DNA of 64,000 nucleotides, from positions 29,171 through 93,170 of the forward strand of contig JAGZEK010000010.1 in assembly GCA_018368345.1 (NCBI GenBank). Direction: 5' to 3'. Source of the DNA: Collinsella sp. (lineage in GTDB: Bacteria; Actinomycetota; Coriobacteriia; Coriobacteriales; Coriobacteriaceae). The notes below the pieces were generated by a model. The model searched no databases. It had not been told where the DNA came from and saw only the letters and a program-made list of their open reading frames with translations. Position 1 is the stretch's first letter; each line of letters starts with the position of its first letter. A program made the translations under genes and the position numbers. Shown one piece after another: positions 33,567 through 42,771 of the stretch.

Positions 33567-34757
33567 TTACGACAGCGCAATACCGCCAAGCCAGCCCCAA
33601 CGCACGCCAGAGCCAGTACCATAGAAGCTAATAAACGAATCAAGCGACTTCGACGTAATGGCACCCTCGTTGCTCATAACGATGCCGCCGCCAACGTAGA
33701 TACCCACATGACCGTAGATAAGGCCCGGAGCACCCGTGCCGCTGTGCGAGGAATCTGCCACGATCATGCCCACCTGCAGCGCCGAGCGGTCGGAGCTATA
33801 GCACCAGGCGTTGAACATGTCACACGCGTTGCCGCCAAAATAGCCCACGCCGGCATTGCGGAAGACGTTGGTAACCCAGGCAGCACACCAGCCCTGGCCG
33901 GGAGAAGGCGTCGAGTAGCACGCATTGACGACGGCCTGCTGCTTGCCCGAACCGCCCGTCTGTTGCGGGGTGCCGCCGGCATACGAGCCGCCACCCGAAG
34001 AAGAGCCCGTGTTCGCAGAGGCCGCGGCTGCCGCAGCCGCCTTCCTAGCGGCCTCCTCAGCCTGGGCGGCAGCGAGGATCTCGGAATCGCGCTGAGCCAT
34101 GAGCTCCTTGACGTCGTCGGAAAGACCGTTCAGCACGGTCTGGACTTCTTGCTGCTTGGCCTGCATATCCTGCATCTGAGCCGTCTGCTGGTCCTTGAGT
34201 TTCTCCAGGTTGGCCTTTTGTGCTTCGAGCTCGGTCTTCTGCGCGTCGAGCTCAGCCTGAATCGTCTGGATATCCTCGATGGCATCGCGGTCGCTCTTGT
34301 TGATCTTCTCAACGTAATGCGCGTTGGCGACGAGTTCCTCAAACGAGCCAGAGGCCAGCAGCAGCGACAGGATGTTCGTACCGCCGGACTTGTAGCTGGC
34401 GGCCACGCGATCGGAAAGGTCGTTGCGCTTCTTCTTGAGCTCGGCCTTCTTTTCATCGATCTGGGCCTGCGTGTCGTCAATCTTGCCCTGGACATTCTCG
34501 ATGTCGTTGAGGGTCTGGGCATTCTTGTTGGCCAGCGCCGCATACTCATTTGCGATGCTGTCGAGCTGGGCCTGAACCTCGTCGAGCTGGGCCTGGGCGG
34601 CATTCAATTTATCGGTGGTTTCTTTGGAAGCCTCCGCCGCATGGGCGCGAGTGGGCAGGCCAAAAAGAACTGCCGCAGAAGCGGCGCCGAACAGGGCCTT
34701 AAGGGCAGTGCGGCGCGAGAGCTCCTGGGAAAGGATGGAATCGCTGTTTGGTGACAT
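33567..34757 (-). CDS. Secreted coiled-coil peptidoglycan hydrolase (NlpC/P60 or CHAP-like)
   Basis: A 396-residue exported protein. The N terminus SRRTALKALFGAASAAVLFG ending LPTRAHA-A resembles a Tat-type signal (twin Arg). A long coiled coil (about 45-225, LDEVQAQLDSIANEYAAL and KKAELKKKRNDLSDRVAASY) resembles PcsB/CwlO-type regulators. A Gly/Ser linker precedes a Cys peptidase domain (about 285-396) with Cys in GQGWCAAWVTNVFRNAG and His in YGHVGIYVGGG. It probably cleaves cell-wall peptides during division under FtsEX-like control; this is an inference from the architecture. A family 1 palindrome abuts its 3' end. Confidence 0.85.
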   Translation of the reverse strand: MSPNSDSILSQELSRRTALKALFGAASAAVLFGLPTRAHAAEASKETTDKLNAAQAQLDEVQAQLDSIANEYAALANKNAQTLNDIENVQGKIDDTQAQIDEKKAELKKKRNDLSDRVAASYKSGGTNILSLLLASGSFEELVANAHYVEKINKSDRDAIEDIQTIQAELDAQKTELEAQKANLEKLKDQQTAQMQDMQAKQQEVQTVLNGLSDDVKELMAQRDSEILAAAQAEEAARKAAAAAAASANTGSSSGGGSYAGGTPQQTGGSGKQQAVVNACYSTPSPGQGWCAAWVTNVFRNAGVGYFGGNACDMFNAWCYSSDRSALQVGMIVADSSHSGTGAPGLIYGHVGIYVGGGIVMSNEGAITSKSLDSFISFYGTGSGVRWGWLGGIALS

Positions 34758-34980
34758 ATGTACTCCGTTACATGCTTATTTATATGTCGCTCAACTCATA
34801 CATATTAGCGTACATATGGCGCGTCCCAACGATTTCCACGAACGGCAGGAAACTACAAGGTCGGCGGCTCGTAAGCAATTGTCAAATTTGAGGTAACAAT
34901 TGAGCAAGCTCTTATATGAGTACGTTAACATAATCCTCTGCTTTTCCTACAGTGCACCATTTGGGCGTCCCCGCCTGCGC

Positions 34981-34986
34981 TATACT
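34981..34986 (+). promoter_or_regulatory. Candidate -10 element for galE
   Basis: TATACT lies 38 nt before the galE ATG in the 266-bp divergent spacer. The -35 match is weak. Confidence 0.45.
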
Positions 34987-35023
34987 CCCCTCTAGAAGTG
35001 TTCCTGATTCGATAGGAGACTAC

Positions 35024-36085
35024 ATGTCCAAAGCACTCGACCCCAAAGACACCTGCGTCCTCGTTACCGGTGGCGCCGGCTTTATCGGCTCGCACACCGT
35101 CGTTCAGCTGCTCGAGGGTGGCTACCAGGTCGTCATCGTCGATGATCTCTCCAACTCCAGCGCCGTCGCCGTCGACCGCGTCAAGACCATCGTGGGCGAC
35201 GAGGCCGCCAAGAACCTCACCTTCTACGAGGCCAACGTGCTCGACCGCGATGCGATGAACAAGATCTTCGATACCCATCAGATCGACCGTGTCATCCACT
35301 TTGCCGGCTTTAAGGCCGTCGGCGAGTCGGTGAGCAAGCCCGTCGAGTACTACCACAACAACATCGAGAACACCCTGGTGCTCATCGACGTCATGCGCAA
35401 CCATGGCTGCAAGTCCATCATCTTCTCGAGCTCCTCGACCGTCTACGGCGACCCGGACAACCCGCCCGTCACCGAGGAAGACCCCAAGAAGCCCGCAACC
35501 AACCCCTATGGCTGGACCAAGTGGATGATCGAGCAGATCCTTATGGACGTCCACACCGCCGACCCCGAGTGGGACGTCGTGCTGCTCCGTTACTTCAACC
35601 CCATCGGCGCTCATCCGTCGGGCCTGATCGGCGAGGACCCCAAGGGCATCCCCAACAACCTGGTGCCCTATGTCGCCCAGGTCGCCGTGGGCAAGCTCGA
35701 GGCCGTTCAGGTCTTTGGCAACGACTACCCCACCCCCGACGGCACCGGCGTGCGCGACTACATCCACGTGTGCGATCTGGCCTCTGGTCACGTTGCCGCC
35801 CTTAACTGGATGAACGGCAAGACCGGCGTCGAGATCTTTAACCTGGGCACCGGCACCGGCACCTCGGTACTCGAGGTCGTCGCTGCTTTCTCCAAGGCCT
35901 GCGGCAAGGAGCTGCCCTATGTGATCCGCGAGCGCCGCGCCGGCGACATCGCCGCCAACTGGTGCGATGCCTCCAAGGCCGAGCGCATGATGGGCTGGAA
36001 GGCCCAGTACGACATCGCGGACATGTGCCGCGATAGCTGGAACTGGCAGAGCCACAACCCCAACGGCTTCGCCGACGCCGAGTAG
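35024..36085 (+). CDS. galE: UDP-glucose 4-epimerase
   Basis: A 353-residue short-chain dehydrogenase/reductase enzyme interconverting UDP-glucose and UDP-galactose. NAD-binding is VTGGAGFIGSHTVVQLLEGG; catalytic residues are Ser in FSSSSTVYGDP and Tyr/Lys in NPYGWTKWMIEQIL. Substrate-site segments are VLLRYFNPIGAHPSGLIGED and the C-terminal RRAGDIAANWCDASKAE. The start at 35024 has ATAGGAGACTAC upstream. It feeds the Leloir pathway and surface polysaccharides. It is monocistronic, with a strong terminator. Confidence 0.97.
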   Translation: MSKALDPKDTCVLVTGGAGFIGSHTVVQLLEGGYQVVIVDDLSNSSAVAVDRVKTIVGDEAAKNLTFYEANVLDRDAMNKIFDTHQIDRVIHFAGFKAVGESVSKPVEYYHNNIENTLVLIDVMRNHGCKSIIFSSSSTVYGDPDNPPVTEEDPKKPATNPYGWTKWMIEQILMDVHTADPEWDVVLLRYFNPIGAHPSGLIGEDPKGIPNNLVPYVAQVAVGKLEAVQVFGNDYPTPDGTGVRDYIHVCDLASGHVAALNWMNGKTGVEIFNLGTGTGTSVLEVVAAFSKACGKELPYVIRERRAGDIAANWCDASKAERMMGWKAQYDIADMCRDSWNWQSHNPNGFADAE

Positions 36086-36107
36086 CAAAAACCTACATAC
36101 CGTTCTT

Positions 36108-36142
36108 GCCCCGATCTCACGTTGTGAGGTCGGGGCTTTTTT
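36108..36142 (+). terminator. galE terminator
   Basis: GCCCCGATCTCAC/GTGAGGTCGGGGC (36108-36136), followed by T6. Confidence 0.95.
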
Positions 36143-36196
36143 CATGGCATGTAGCCATTCGCCGAAAATCGACCAACTTTTTTATCTTGCCTGTAC

Positions 36197-36208
36197 ATGT
36201 TTAAACAA
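36197..36208. promoter_or_regulatory. Candidate operator upstream of malQ
   Basis: ATGTTTAAACAA matches the palindrome TTGTTTAAACAA also found upstream of the ABC binding protein, the GntR gene and the PTS-HAD gene. It lies about 100 nt before malQ. Confidence 0.6.
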
Positions 36209-36306
36209 CATGTTTTACAATAGGCGTATCGAATCAGAACATCGGAGGCGGACTGCACACCCATCGGCAGGCCGACCCCACAACAAGAAGGTTGGTGAGC
36301 GCATTC

Positions 36307-37812
36307 ATGGAGCGTGCAAGCGGCGTCCTCATGCCCGTCTCATCTCTGCCCGGACCATACGGAATCGGCGGCTTTGGCTGGAATGCCTACGACTTCGTCG
36401 ATTTTCTCGCCTCGTGCAAACAACATTACTGGCAGATTCTGCCCCTTACGACGACCAGCTATGGCGATTCGCCTTATCAGTCGTTCTCGGCCCGCGCAGG
36501 CAACCCCAACTTTATCGACTTTGCCGAGCTTATCGAGGCAGGGTATCTGGAGCAGCGCGATATCGATGGCGTGTATCTGGGATCCGACCCCAGCAATGTC
36601 GACTACGGTGCTATCTTTGGCGGCCGCCGTCAGATTCTCGACCGCGCCGCCGAGCGCTTTGCTGCCGACAAGCCGGCCGATTTCGATGACTTTATCCAGG
36701 CCAACGAGGACTGGCTCATCCCCTACTGTGAGTTCATGACCGTCAAAGAGGAGTGCGGTCTCAAGGCGTTTTGGGAGTGGCCCGCGGAGCTCCGCACCCG
36801 CGGCGAGGCTTCCGCCAAGGTCTGCGCCGACCATCCGGCGCGTATGCTCTACCACCAGATGACGCAGTACTTCTTCGATCGCCAGTGGAGCCGCCTCAAG
36901 GCCTATGCCAACGAGCGCGACATTCTCATCATCGGCGACCTGCCCATCTATGTCTCGCGTGACTCCGTCGAGATGTGGGCGACACCTGAGCTCTTTAAGA
37001 TCGACGCCGCCGGCAATCCCGTGAGCGTCGCCGGCACGCCGCCCGACCAGTTCTCGGCCACCGGCCAGTACTGGGGCAACCCCATCTACGACTGGGACGC
37101 CATGGAGGCCGACGGCTTCTCCTGGTGGGAGGGCCGCATTCGCGCCGCCCTCGACATGTACGACGTCATCCGCCTGGATCACTTCCGCGGCTTCGAGGCC
37201 TATTGGGAGGTGCCGTTCTCCTCGCCTGATTCGTCCTACGGTTCGTGGACGCAGGGTCCAGGCCTCAAGCTCTTCAAGACACTCGAGGAAAAGCTCGGCA
37301 CGCTGCCCATCATCGCCGAGGACCTGGGCTTCCTCACCCCCGGCGTCATCGATATGCGCGACAACTCGGGCTTCCCCGGCATGAAGATCCTGCAGTTTGC
37401 CTTTGAGGGCACCAACTCGTACTACCTGCCGCACAACTACATTGCCAACACCGTCGCCTACGTGGGCACTCACGACAACGAGACGGCACGCGGCTGGTTT
37501 GAAGGAACGGCTACCCCGCGTCAGCGCGAGCAGACAGCCCTGTACACCCATCAGCAGGCCGGCGAACCCATCGCCGACGCGCTCAACCGAACCATCGCGG
37601 CCAGCGTGAGCGACACGTGCATCTACACCATGCAGGACCTGCTCAACTTGGGCAACGAGGCGCGCATCAACACCCCTGCCACGCTGGGCGGCAACTGGAC
37701 CTGGCGCATGCTCGACGGCGCCATCACCCGCGAGCTCGAGCACAAACTCACCGACTGGACCGAGACCTACTTCCGCATCCCGTCGGAAGCCGAAATCGAG
37801 CTTCCTCAATAG
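36307..37812 (+). CDS. malQ: 4-alpha-glucanotransferase (amylomaltase)
   Basis: A 501-residue GH77 enzyme that disproportionates maltodextrins and releases glucose. It starts ASGVLMPVSSLPGPYGIGGF; others are QILPLTTTSYGDSPYQSFSA and IIGDLPIYVSRDSVEMW. The catalytic nucleophile Asp is in VIRLDHFRGFEAYW, the acid/base Glu in PIIAEDLGFLTP, and VGTHDNETARGWF follows. ATG at 36307 was chosen for a GGTGAG site and family-like N terminus; GTG 36295 is an alternative. It is cotranscribed with glgP. Confidence 0.96.
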   Translation: MERASGVLMPVSSLPGPYGIGGFGWNAYDFVDFLASCKQHYWQILPLTTTSYGDSPYQSFSARAGNPNFIDFAELIEAGYLEQRDIDGVYLGSDPSNVDYGAIFGGRRQILDRAAERFAADKPADFDDFIQANEDWLIPYCEFMTVKEECGLKAFWEWPAELRTRGEASAKVCADHPARMLYHQMTQYFFDRQWSRLKAYANERDILIIGDLPIYVSRDSVEMWATPELFKIDAAGNPVSVAGTPPDQFSATGQYWGNPIYDWDAMEADGFSWWEGRIRAALDMYDVIRLDHFRGFEAYWEVPFSSPDSSYGSWTQGPGLKLFKTLEEKLGTLPIIAEDLGFLTPGVIDMRDNSGFPGMKILQFAFEGTNSYYLPHNYIANTVAYVGTHDNETARGWFEGTATPRQREQTALYTHQQAGEPIADALNRTIAASVSDTCIYTMQDLLNLGNEARINTPATLGGNWTWRMLDGAITRELEHKLTDWTETYFRIPSEAEIELPQ

Positions 37813-37859
37813 GAGCTACCGCGCCCGACCCCTCCCCACCGTGCGGACGCGCTTGCTTA

Positions 37860-37893
37860 CCCGCGCGAGGCCACCCCAATCCCCTCGCGCGGG
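37860..37893 (+). promoter_or_regulatory. Intra-operon hairpin between malQ and glgP
   Basis: CCCGCGCGAGG/CCTCGCGCGGG (37860-37870 and 37883-37893) without a real T-tract. It may adjust relative expression of the two genes. Confidence 0.5.
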
Positions 37894-37940
37894 ATTCTTA
37901 TGAATTGCAGACATGTAATCAACCCATTACAGGAGGAAAC

Positions 37941-40208
37941 ATGCCCCAAATTAACCTCATGGAACTCGCCGAGCAGTCTTTTGGCACCTCGCTCGAGCAG
38001 CTCGACGACCGTCGCATTTACAAGCTGCTGGTCAAACTCGTGCAGGAGCGCTCCGCCGCCTGCCCGCTCAACAACGGCAAGAAAAAGCTCTATTACATTT
38101 CCGCCGAATTTTTGATCGGCAAGCTGCTCATCAACAACATGATCGACCTCGGCATCTACGACGAGGTTAAGGACCAGCTCACCGCCGCAGGCCACGACCT
38201 CAACAAGATCGAGGAGTTCGAGGTCGAGCCGTCGCTCGGCAACGGCGGCCTGGGCCGCCTGGCCGCATGCTTCCTGGATTCCATCGCCACGCTGGGCTTG
38301 ACCGGCGATGGCGTGGGCCTCAACTATCACTACGGCCTGTTCCGTCAGCGCTTTGTCGACAACCAGCAGAAGGCCGTCCCCGACGAGTGGCTCGGTGAGC
38401 AGGACATCCTAGTCGACGACGACCGCTCCTACACCGTCGAGTTCGGCGATTTTGCCGTTACCTCCAAGCTCGTCAACATCGATGTGCCCGGTTACGGCCA
38501 GCCCACCAAGAACCGTCTGCGCCTGTTCGACCTGGCGAGCGTCGACGACGGCCTGGTCCCCGGCAGCTCCATCGACTTCGACAAGACCGAGATCGCCAAA
38601 AACCTCACCTTGTTCCTCTACCCCGACGATTCTGACGAGCAGGGCCGCCTGCTTCGCATCTACCAGGAATACTTCATGGTGAGCAACGCCGCCCAGCTCC
38701 TGATCGACGAGGCCATCGAGCGCGGCAGCAACCTGCACGATCTGGCCGACTACGCCGTGGTCCAAATTAACGACACGCACCCCACCATGGTCATCCCCGA
38801 GCTCATTCGCTTGCTCACCACCGAGCATGGCATCGAGTTTGACGAGGCCGTGACCATCGTACGCTCCATGGTCGCCTACACTAACCACACGATTCTTGCC
38901 GAGGCGCTCGAGAAGTGGCCGCTCGTCAGCCTGCAGAAGGTCTCCCCTGCCATCGCCGACATTATCGTCAAGCTCGATGAGATCGCGAAGGCCGAGCACG
39001 ATGACCCGCGCGTCGCCATCATCGACGAATACGACACCGTCCACATGGCCCACATGGACATCCACTTTGGCTTCTCCATCAACGGCGTAGCCGCCCTCCA
39101 CACCAAGATCCTGGAGGACACCGAGCTTCATCCGTTCTACGAGATCTATCCCGAGAAGTTCTCCAACAAGACCAACGGCATCACCTTCCGCCGCTGGATC
39201 CATGGGGCCAACCCCGCGCTCGCCAGCCTGCTCGACGATGTGATCGGCACCGACTGGCGCAGCACCGGCGATCTGAGCAAACTCGCCAAGTTCGCCGACG
39301 ACAAGGATGTTCTTGAGCGCCTGGCCGCCACCAAGGTCGAGGCCAAGGCCATCATGCGCCAGTTCATGGCGCTCGAGCAGGGCGTGACCATTCCCTCCAA
39401 CGCCATCATCGACGTCCAGGTCAAGCGCATCCACGAGTACAAGCGTCAGCAGATGCTCGCGCTCTACATCATCTGGAAGTACTTCGATATCAAGAACGGC
39501 AACAGGCCTAAGCACCCCGTCACCATCATCTTTGGCGGCAAGGCGGCGCCTGCCTACACTATCGCGCAGGACATCATCCATCTGATCCTGACGCTGTCGC
39601 AGTGGATTGCAAACGACCCCGACGTGGCTCCCTACCTGCAGGTTGTCATGATCGAGAACTACAACGTCACCGCCGCCGAGCGCGTGATCCCCGCCGCTGA
39701 CATCTCCGAGCAGATCAGCCTGGCCTCCAAGGAGGCGAGCGGCACCTCCAACATGAAGTTCATGCTCAACGGCGCCCTAACCCTGTGCACGCTCGACGGT
39801 GCCAACGTGGAGATTGCCGAGCTCGTGGGCGACGAGAACATCTATACCTTTGGTGCCTCGTCCAAACAGGTCGAGCAGCTCTACGCCGACGGCACCTACA
39901 ACGCCGGTGCGCTCTACCGCAAGCCCGGAATTAAACTGCTGGTGGACTTCATCACCAACCCAGCCTTTATGGCAACCGGCAACGCCGAGCGCCTGCAGCG
40001 CCTGCACGACGACATTAAGGGCAAGGACTGGTTTATGGCCCTGCTCGACATTGAGGAGTACATCCAGACCAAGGAGCGCGTGCTGGCCGACTACGAGGAC
40101 CAGGACGCCTGGATGCGCAAGGCGCTCATCAATATCGCCAACGCCGGCACCTTCTCGTCCGACCGTACGATCTCCCAGTACAACGACGAGATCTGGCACC
40201 TGAGCTAA
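37941..40208 (+). CDS. glgP: Glycogen/maltodextrin phosphorylase
   Basis: A 755-residue GT35 enzyme releasing glucose-1-phosphate from alpha-1,4-glucans with PLP. Key segments are YISAEFLIGKLLINNM, EPSLGNGGLGRLAACFLDS, NDTHPTMVIPELIRLL, FSNKTNGITFRRWI, KRIHEYKRQQM and the PLP-lysine motif EASGTSNMKFMLNGALTL. It is 40-60 residues shorter than E. coli MalP/GlgP. ATG at 37941 follows CAGGAGGAAAC. It acts with MalQ on imported dextrins or stored glycogen; the two cannot be separated by sequence alone. Confidence 0.97.
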   Translation: MPQINLMELAEQSFGTSLEQLDDRRIYKLLVKLVQERSAACPLNNGKKKLYYISAEFLIGKLLINNMIDLGIYDEVKDQLTAAGHDLNKIEEFEVEPSLGNGGLGRLAACFLDSIATLGLTGDGVGLNYHYGLFRQRFVDNQQKAVPDEWLGEQDILVDDDRSYTVEFGDFAVTSKLVNIDVPGYGQPTKNRLRLFDLASVDDGLVPGSSIDFDKTEIAKNLTLFLYPDDSDEQGRLLRIYQEYFMVSNAAQLLIDEAIERGSNLHDLADYAVVQINDTHPTMVIPELIRLLTTEHGIEFDEAVTIVRSMVAYTNHTILAEALEKWPLVSLQKVSPAIADIIVKLDEIAKAEHDDPRVAIIDEYDTVHMAHMDIHFGFSINGVAALHTKILEDTELHPFYEIYPEKFSNKTNGITFRRWIHGANPALASLLDDVIGTDWRSTGDLSKLAKFADDKDVLERLAATKVEAKAIMRQFMALEQGVTIPSNAIIDVQVKRIHEYKRQQMLALYIIWKYFDIKNGNRPKHPVTIIFGGKAAPAYTIAQDIIHLILTLSQWIANDPDVAPYLQVVMIENYNVTAAERVIPAADISEQISLASKEASGTSNMKFMLNGALTLCTLDGANVEIAELVGDENIYTFGASSKQVEQLYADGTYNAGALYRKPGIKLLVDFITNPAFMATGNAERLQRLHDDIKGKDWFMALLDIEEYIQTKERVLADYEDQDAWMRKALINIANAGTFSSDRTISQYNDEIWHLS

Positions 40209-40233
40209 TTCGGTTTCATCGCCCATCCTCTTG

Positions 40234-40266
40234 AAAACGGAGCCACGGCAACGCGGCTCCGTTTTT
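40234..40266 (+). terminator. glgP terminator
   Basis: AACGGAGCC/GGCTCCGTT (within 40234-40264), followed by a T6 run. Confidence 0.92.
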
Positions 40267-40346
40267 TGTGCCCGCACGTTACCCTGTGATCCGACTCGGC
40301 CAAACAATCTCGATCCATAACAACTACTCAACCAAAACGGTCCCAG

Positions 40347-40524
40347 CTGTTACAGATTGAGACATACCGGCCCCTCCCCTTGGGTTTATCTCAATCTGTA
40401 ACATCTAGCAGGTGAAATTCGCCTTTGGTGTTACAGATTTAGATGAAATGGTTAGCTCAGCGGAACCGTCTCGATCTGTAACATCTAACGTCCGAAATCG
40501 GCCCTACCTGTTACAGATCAAGAC
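40347..40524. repeat. Alternating inverted array of TGTTACAGAT motifs (family 5)
   Basis: Five copies occur at about 40348, 40389 (reverse), 40429, 40470 (reverse) and 40509. The first pair, TGTTACAGATTGAGA and TCTCAATCTGTAACA, is a perfect 15-bp inverted repeat. The second pair is nearly so, and the last copy is unpaired. Forward copies are spaced about 80 bp. The array fills most of the 455-base gap between glgP and the ABC operon; apart from the two terminators, nothing else is seen there. Confidence 0.85.
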
Positions 40525-40550
40525 AAACTGACAGACGGAAAGCCCCAACA

Positions 40551-40594
40551 CAAAGAAAGGCTCCCCTCTCGCCCAGTGGACGGGAGGGGAGCCT
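40551..40594 (-). terminator. Terminator of the sugar ABC operon
   Basis: AGGCTCCCCTC pairs with GAGGGGAGCCT (40558-40594). A-rich sequence at 40551-40557 gives a T-tract on the minus strand. Confidence 0.88.
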
Positions 40595-40663
40595 TATATG
40601 TGACCGCGGCAAAAGGATGGCAAAGCCGCAGTCGCCCAAAGGGAGGGCCTGGATGCACCGGGC

Positions 40664-41863
40664 CTAGATAAGGTTCTTGCCAGACACCTTATCGAAGAGA
40701 TGAGTCGCGTTCTTCTCGAACTTGAACCAGATGGGGTCGCCAGCCTTGAGCGCGCCCTTGGCCTCGAGGTCGACGACGGGGATAATCAGGACAAACTGGC
40801 CGTCGGGAGCGGTCACGTGGACATGCTCGGTCGAGCCCATGAGCTCGGTCACCTCGACGGTGCCCTGGAGCGCACCCTCCTCGCCCTTGTCGGCAAGCAG
40901 GATCTGCTCGGGGCGCACGCCGGCCGTAATCTCCTTCACGTCGCCGCCGTCCCAGTTGAGGGCAAGCTGAGCGCAAGTCTCCGGGGCGAGCGCCACGTTC
41001 ATATCCTCGGTCTTGACAGTAAAGCCGTTGCCCGAGCGCACCAGCTGGGCATCGAAGAAGTTCATCTGCGGCACGCCGATGAAGCCGGCGACGAAGATGT
41101 TCGCGGGATGGTTGAAGACCTCCTGCGGCGTGGCGATCTGCTGGACGACGCCGTCCTTCATGACCACGATGCGGTCGCCGAGGGTCATAGCCTCGGTCTG
41201 GTCGTGGGTAACGTAGATGAAGGTGCCCTTGATCTCGTGACGCAGCTTAATGAGCTCGGCGCGCATCTGGTTACGAAGCTTGGCATCCAGGTTGGACAGC
41301 GGCTCGTCCATCAGGAAGACCTTGGGGTCACGCACGATGGCGCGGCCGATGGCGACGCGCTGGCGCTGGCCGCCAGAGAGCGCCTTGGGCTTACGGTCGA
41401 GGTACTCGGTAATACCCAGGATCTCGGCAGCGGAGCGAACCTTGCGGTCGATCTCGTCCTTGGGGACCTTCTTGAGCTCAAGCGTAAACGCCATGTTCTC
41501 GTACACCGTCATATTGGGGTACAGAGCATAACTCTGGAACACCATGGCGATGTCGCGGTCCTTGGGCGCCACGTCGTTGACGCGCTTGCCATCGATGAAC
41601 ACATCGCCGGAGGTGATGTCCTCCAGGCCGGCGACCATGCGCATCGTCGTGGACTTACCGCAGCCAGAAGGGCCAACGAGGACGATGAACTCCTGGTCGT
41701 GAACGGTGAGGTTGAAGTCCTCTACAGCGAGCACACCGTCCTCGGTAACCTTGAGGTTGTGCTTCTTCTCCTCGGTCTTCTTCTTTTTGCCAAAGAAGCC
41801 CTTCTTTTTTGACTCGTTGTTGGGATACACCTTCTGAACATGTTTGAGAACGATCTCGGCCAT
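40664..41863 (-). CDS. Sugar ABC importer ATPase (MsmK/UgpC type)
   Basis: A 399-residue CUT1-type ATPase. Walker A is GPSGCGKSTTMRMVAGLE, signature LSGGQRQRVAIGRAIVRDP, Walker B LMDEPLSNLDAKLRNQM. A C-terminal TOBE domain (about 285-399) follows. Near the N terminus is an unusual Lys-rich insert (SKKKGFFGKKKKTEEKKHNL, about residues 18-37) not typical of MsmK. It energises the two permeases upstream in the operon; such ATPases often serve several sugar importers. Confidence 0.93.
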   Translation of the reverse strand: MAEIVLKHVQKVYPNNESKKKGFFGKKKKTEEKKHNLKVTEDGVLAVEDFNLTVHDQEFIVLVGPSGCGKSTTMRMVAGLEDITSGDVFIDGKRVNDVAPKDRDIAMVFQSYALYPNMTVYENMAFTLELKKVPKDEIDRKVRSAAEILGITEYLDRKPKALSGGQRQRVAIGRAIVRDPKVFLMDEPLSNLDAKLRNQMRAELIKLRHEIKGTFIYVTHDQTEAMTLGDRIVVMKDGVVQQIATPQEVFNHPANIFVAGFIGVPQMNFFDAQLVRSGNGFTVKTEDMNVALAPETCAQLALNWDGGDVKEITAGVRPEQILLADKGEEGALQGTVEVTELMGSTEHVHVTAPDGQFVLIIPVVDLEAKGALKAGDPIWFKFEKNATHLFDKVSGKNLI

Positions 41864-41931
41864 GTCTTTACCTTTCGATACGCGGCGCCGCGCTGAGAGG
41901 CGCCGCCAAAACTTGCAAAACAGTTACGGCA

Positions 41932-42771
41932 TCAGCCCTTGACGGCACCTGCCACCACACCGTCGATGATGTACTTCTGGCAGAAGATGTACATGATGAC
42001 GATGGGGATGACGACCATCATGATGCACGCCATCATGGGGCCGAGCTCGACGTGGCCATAGCCGCCACGGAAGTACTGGATCAAGATAGGAATGGTCTTG
42101 TACTTGGTGGAGTCGAGCGTAAGGTAGGGCAGCAGATAGTCGTTCCAGACCCACATGGTCTCAAGGATGCCGACCGAAAGATAGGTGGGCTTCATAATGG
42201 GAAGGACGATCTTAAAGAACACTTGGACCGGGTTGCAGCCGTCGATCATGGCCGCTTCCTCAATCTCGAGCGGGATGTTCTTGACGAAGCCGGCGAACAT
42301 AAAGACCGCGAGGCCCGCGCCAAAACCAAGGTAGATGAAGCAGATGTTAAACGGCGTGTTAAAGCCGATGCGGTCCGCGAGGTTGGACAGCGTGAACATG
42401 AGCATCTGGAACGGTACGACCATCGAGAAGACGAACAGGTAATAGAAGAAGTTCGAGATCTTGCTGTTGACGCGCACCACGTACCAAGCGCACATGGAGC
42501 AGCACACCAGAATCAGCACGACCGACGTGACCGTGATGATAAGCGAGTACATAAACGCCGAGGCAAAGCCCTGCTCGTTCAGAGCGTGCACGTAGTTTGC
42601 GAGGCCGTTGAACGTCTCGGGCGTGAGCAGATCGAACGCCGTGGTGGTGCTGATTGCGGTCGCTTTCTTAAAGGAATTGAGCGCAATCATGAACACGGGG
42701 TAGATCCATGCGAGCGACAGGATCGTAAAGAAGATCGAGAGCGCGCGGTTGATAGCCTTATCGCGTTTCAT
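41932..42771 (-). CDS. Sugar ABC permease, MalG-like
   Basis: A 279-residue inner-membrane permease with six helices. The EAA loop that docks the ATPase is EIEEAAMIDGCNPVQVFFKI with VLPIMKPT. It opens ALSIFFTILSLAWIYPVFMI, which resembles MalG. The start overlaps the stop of the MalF-like gene by 1 nt, so translation is coupled. With the partner permease, ATPase and binding protein it forms a CUT1 importer for oligosaccharides. Confidence 0.92.
   Translation of the reverse strand: MKRDKAINRALSIFFTILSLAWIYPVFMIALNSFKKATAISTTTAFDLLTPETFNGLANYVHALNEQGFASAFMYSLIITVTSVVLILVCCSMCAWYVVRVNSKISNFFYYLFVFSMVVPFQMLMFTLSNLADRIGFNTPFNICFIYLGFGAGLAVFMFAGFVKNIPLEIEEAAMIDGCNPVQVFFKIVLPIMKPTYLSVGILETMWVWNDYLLPYLTLDSTKYKTIPILIQYFRGGYGHVELGPMMACIMMVVIPIVIMYIFCQKYIIDGVVAGAVKG

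Noticed and set aside
40347..40524. CRISPR array
   Set aside because: The repeated motif alternates in orientation, spacing is irregular within pairs, and no cas genes are present.
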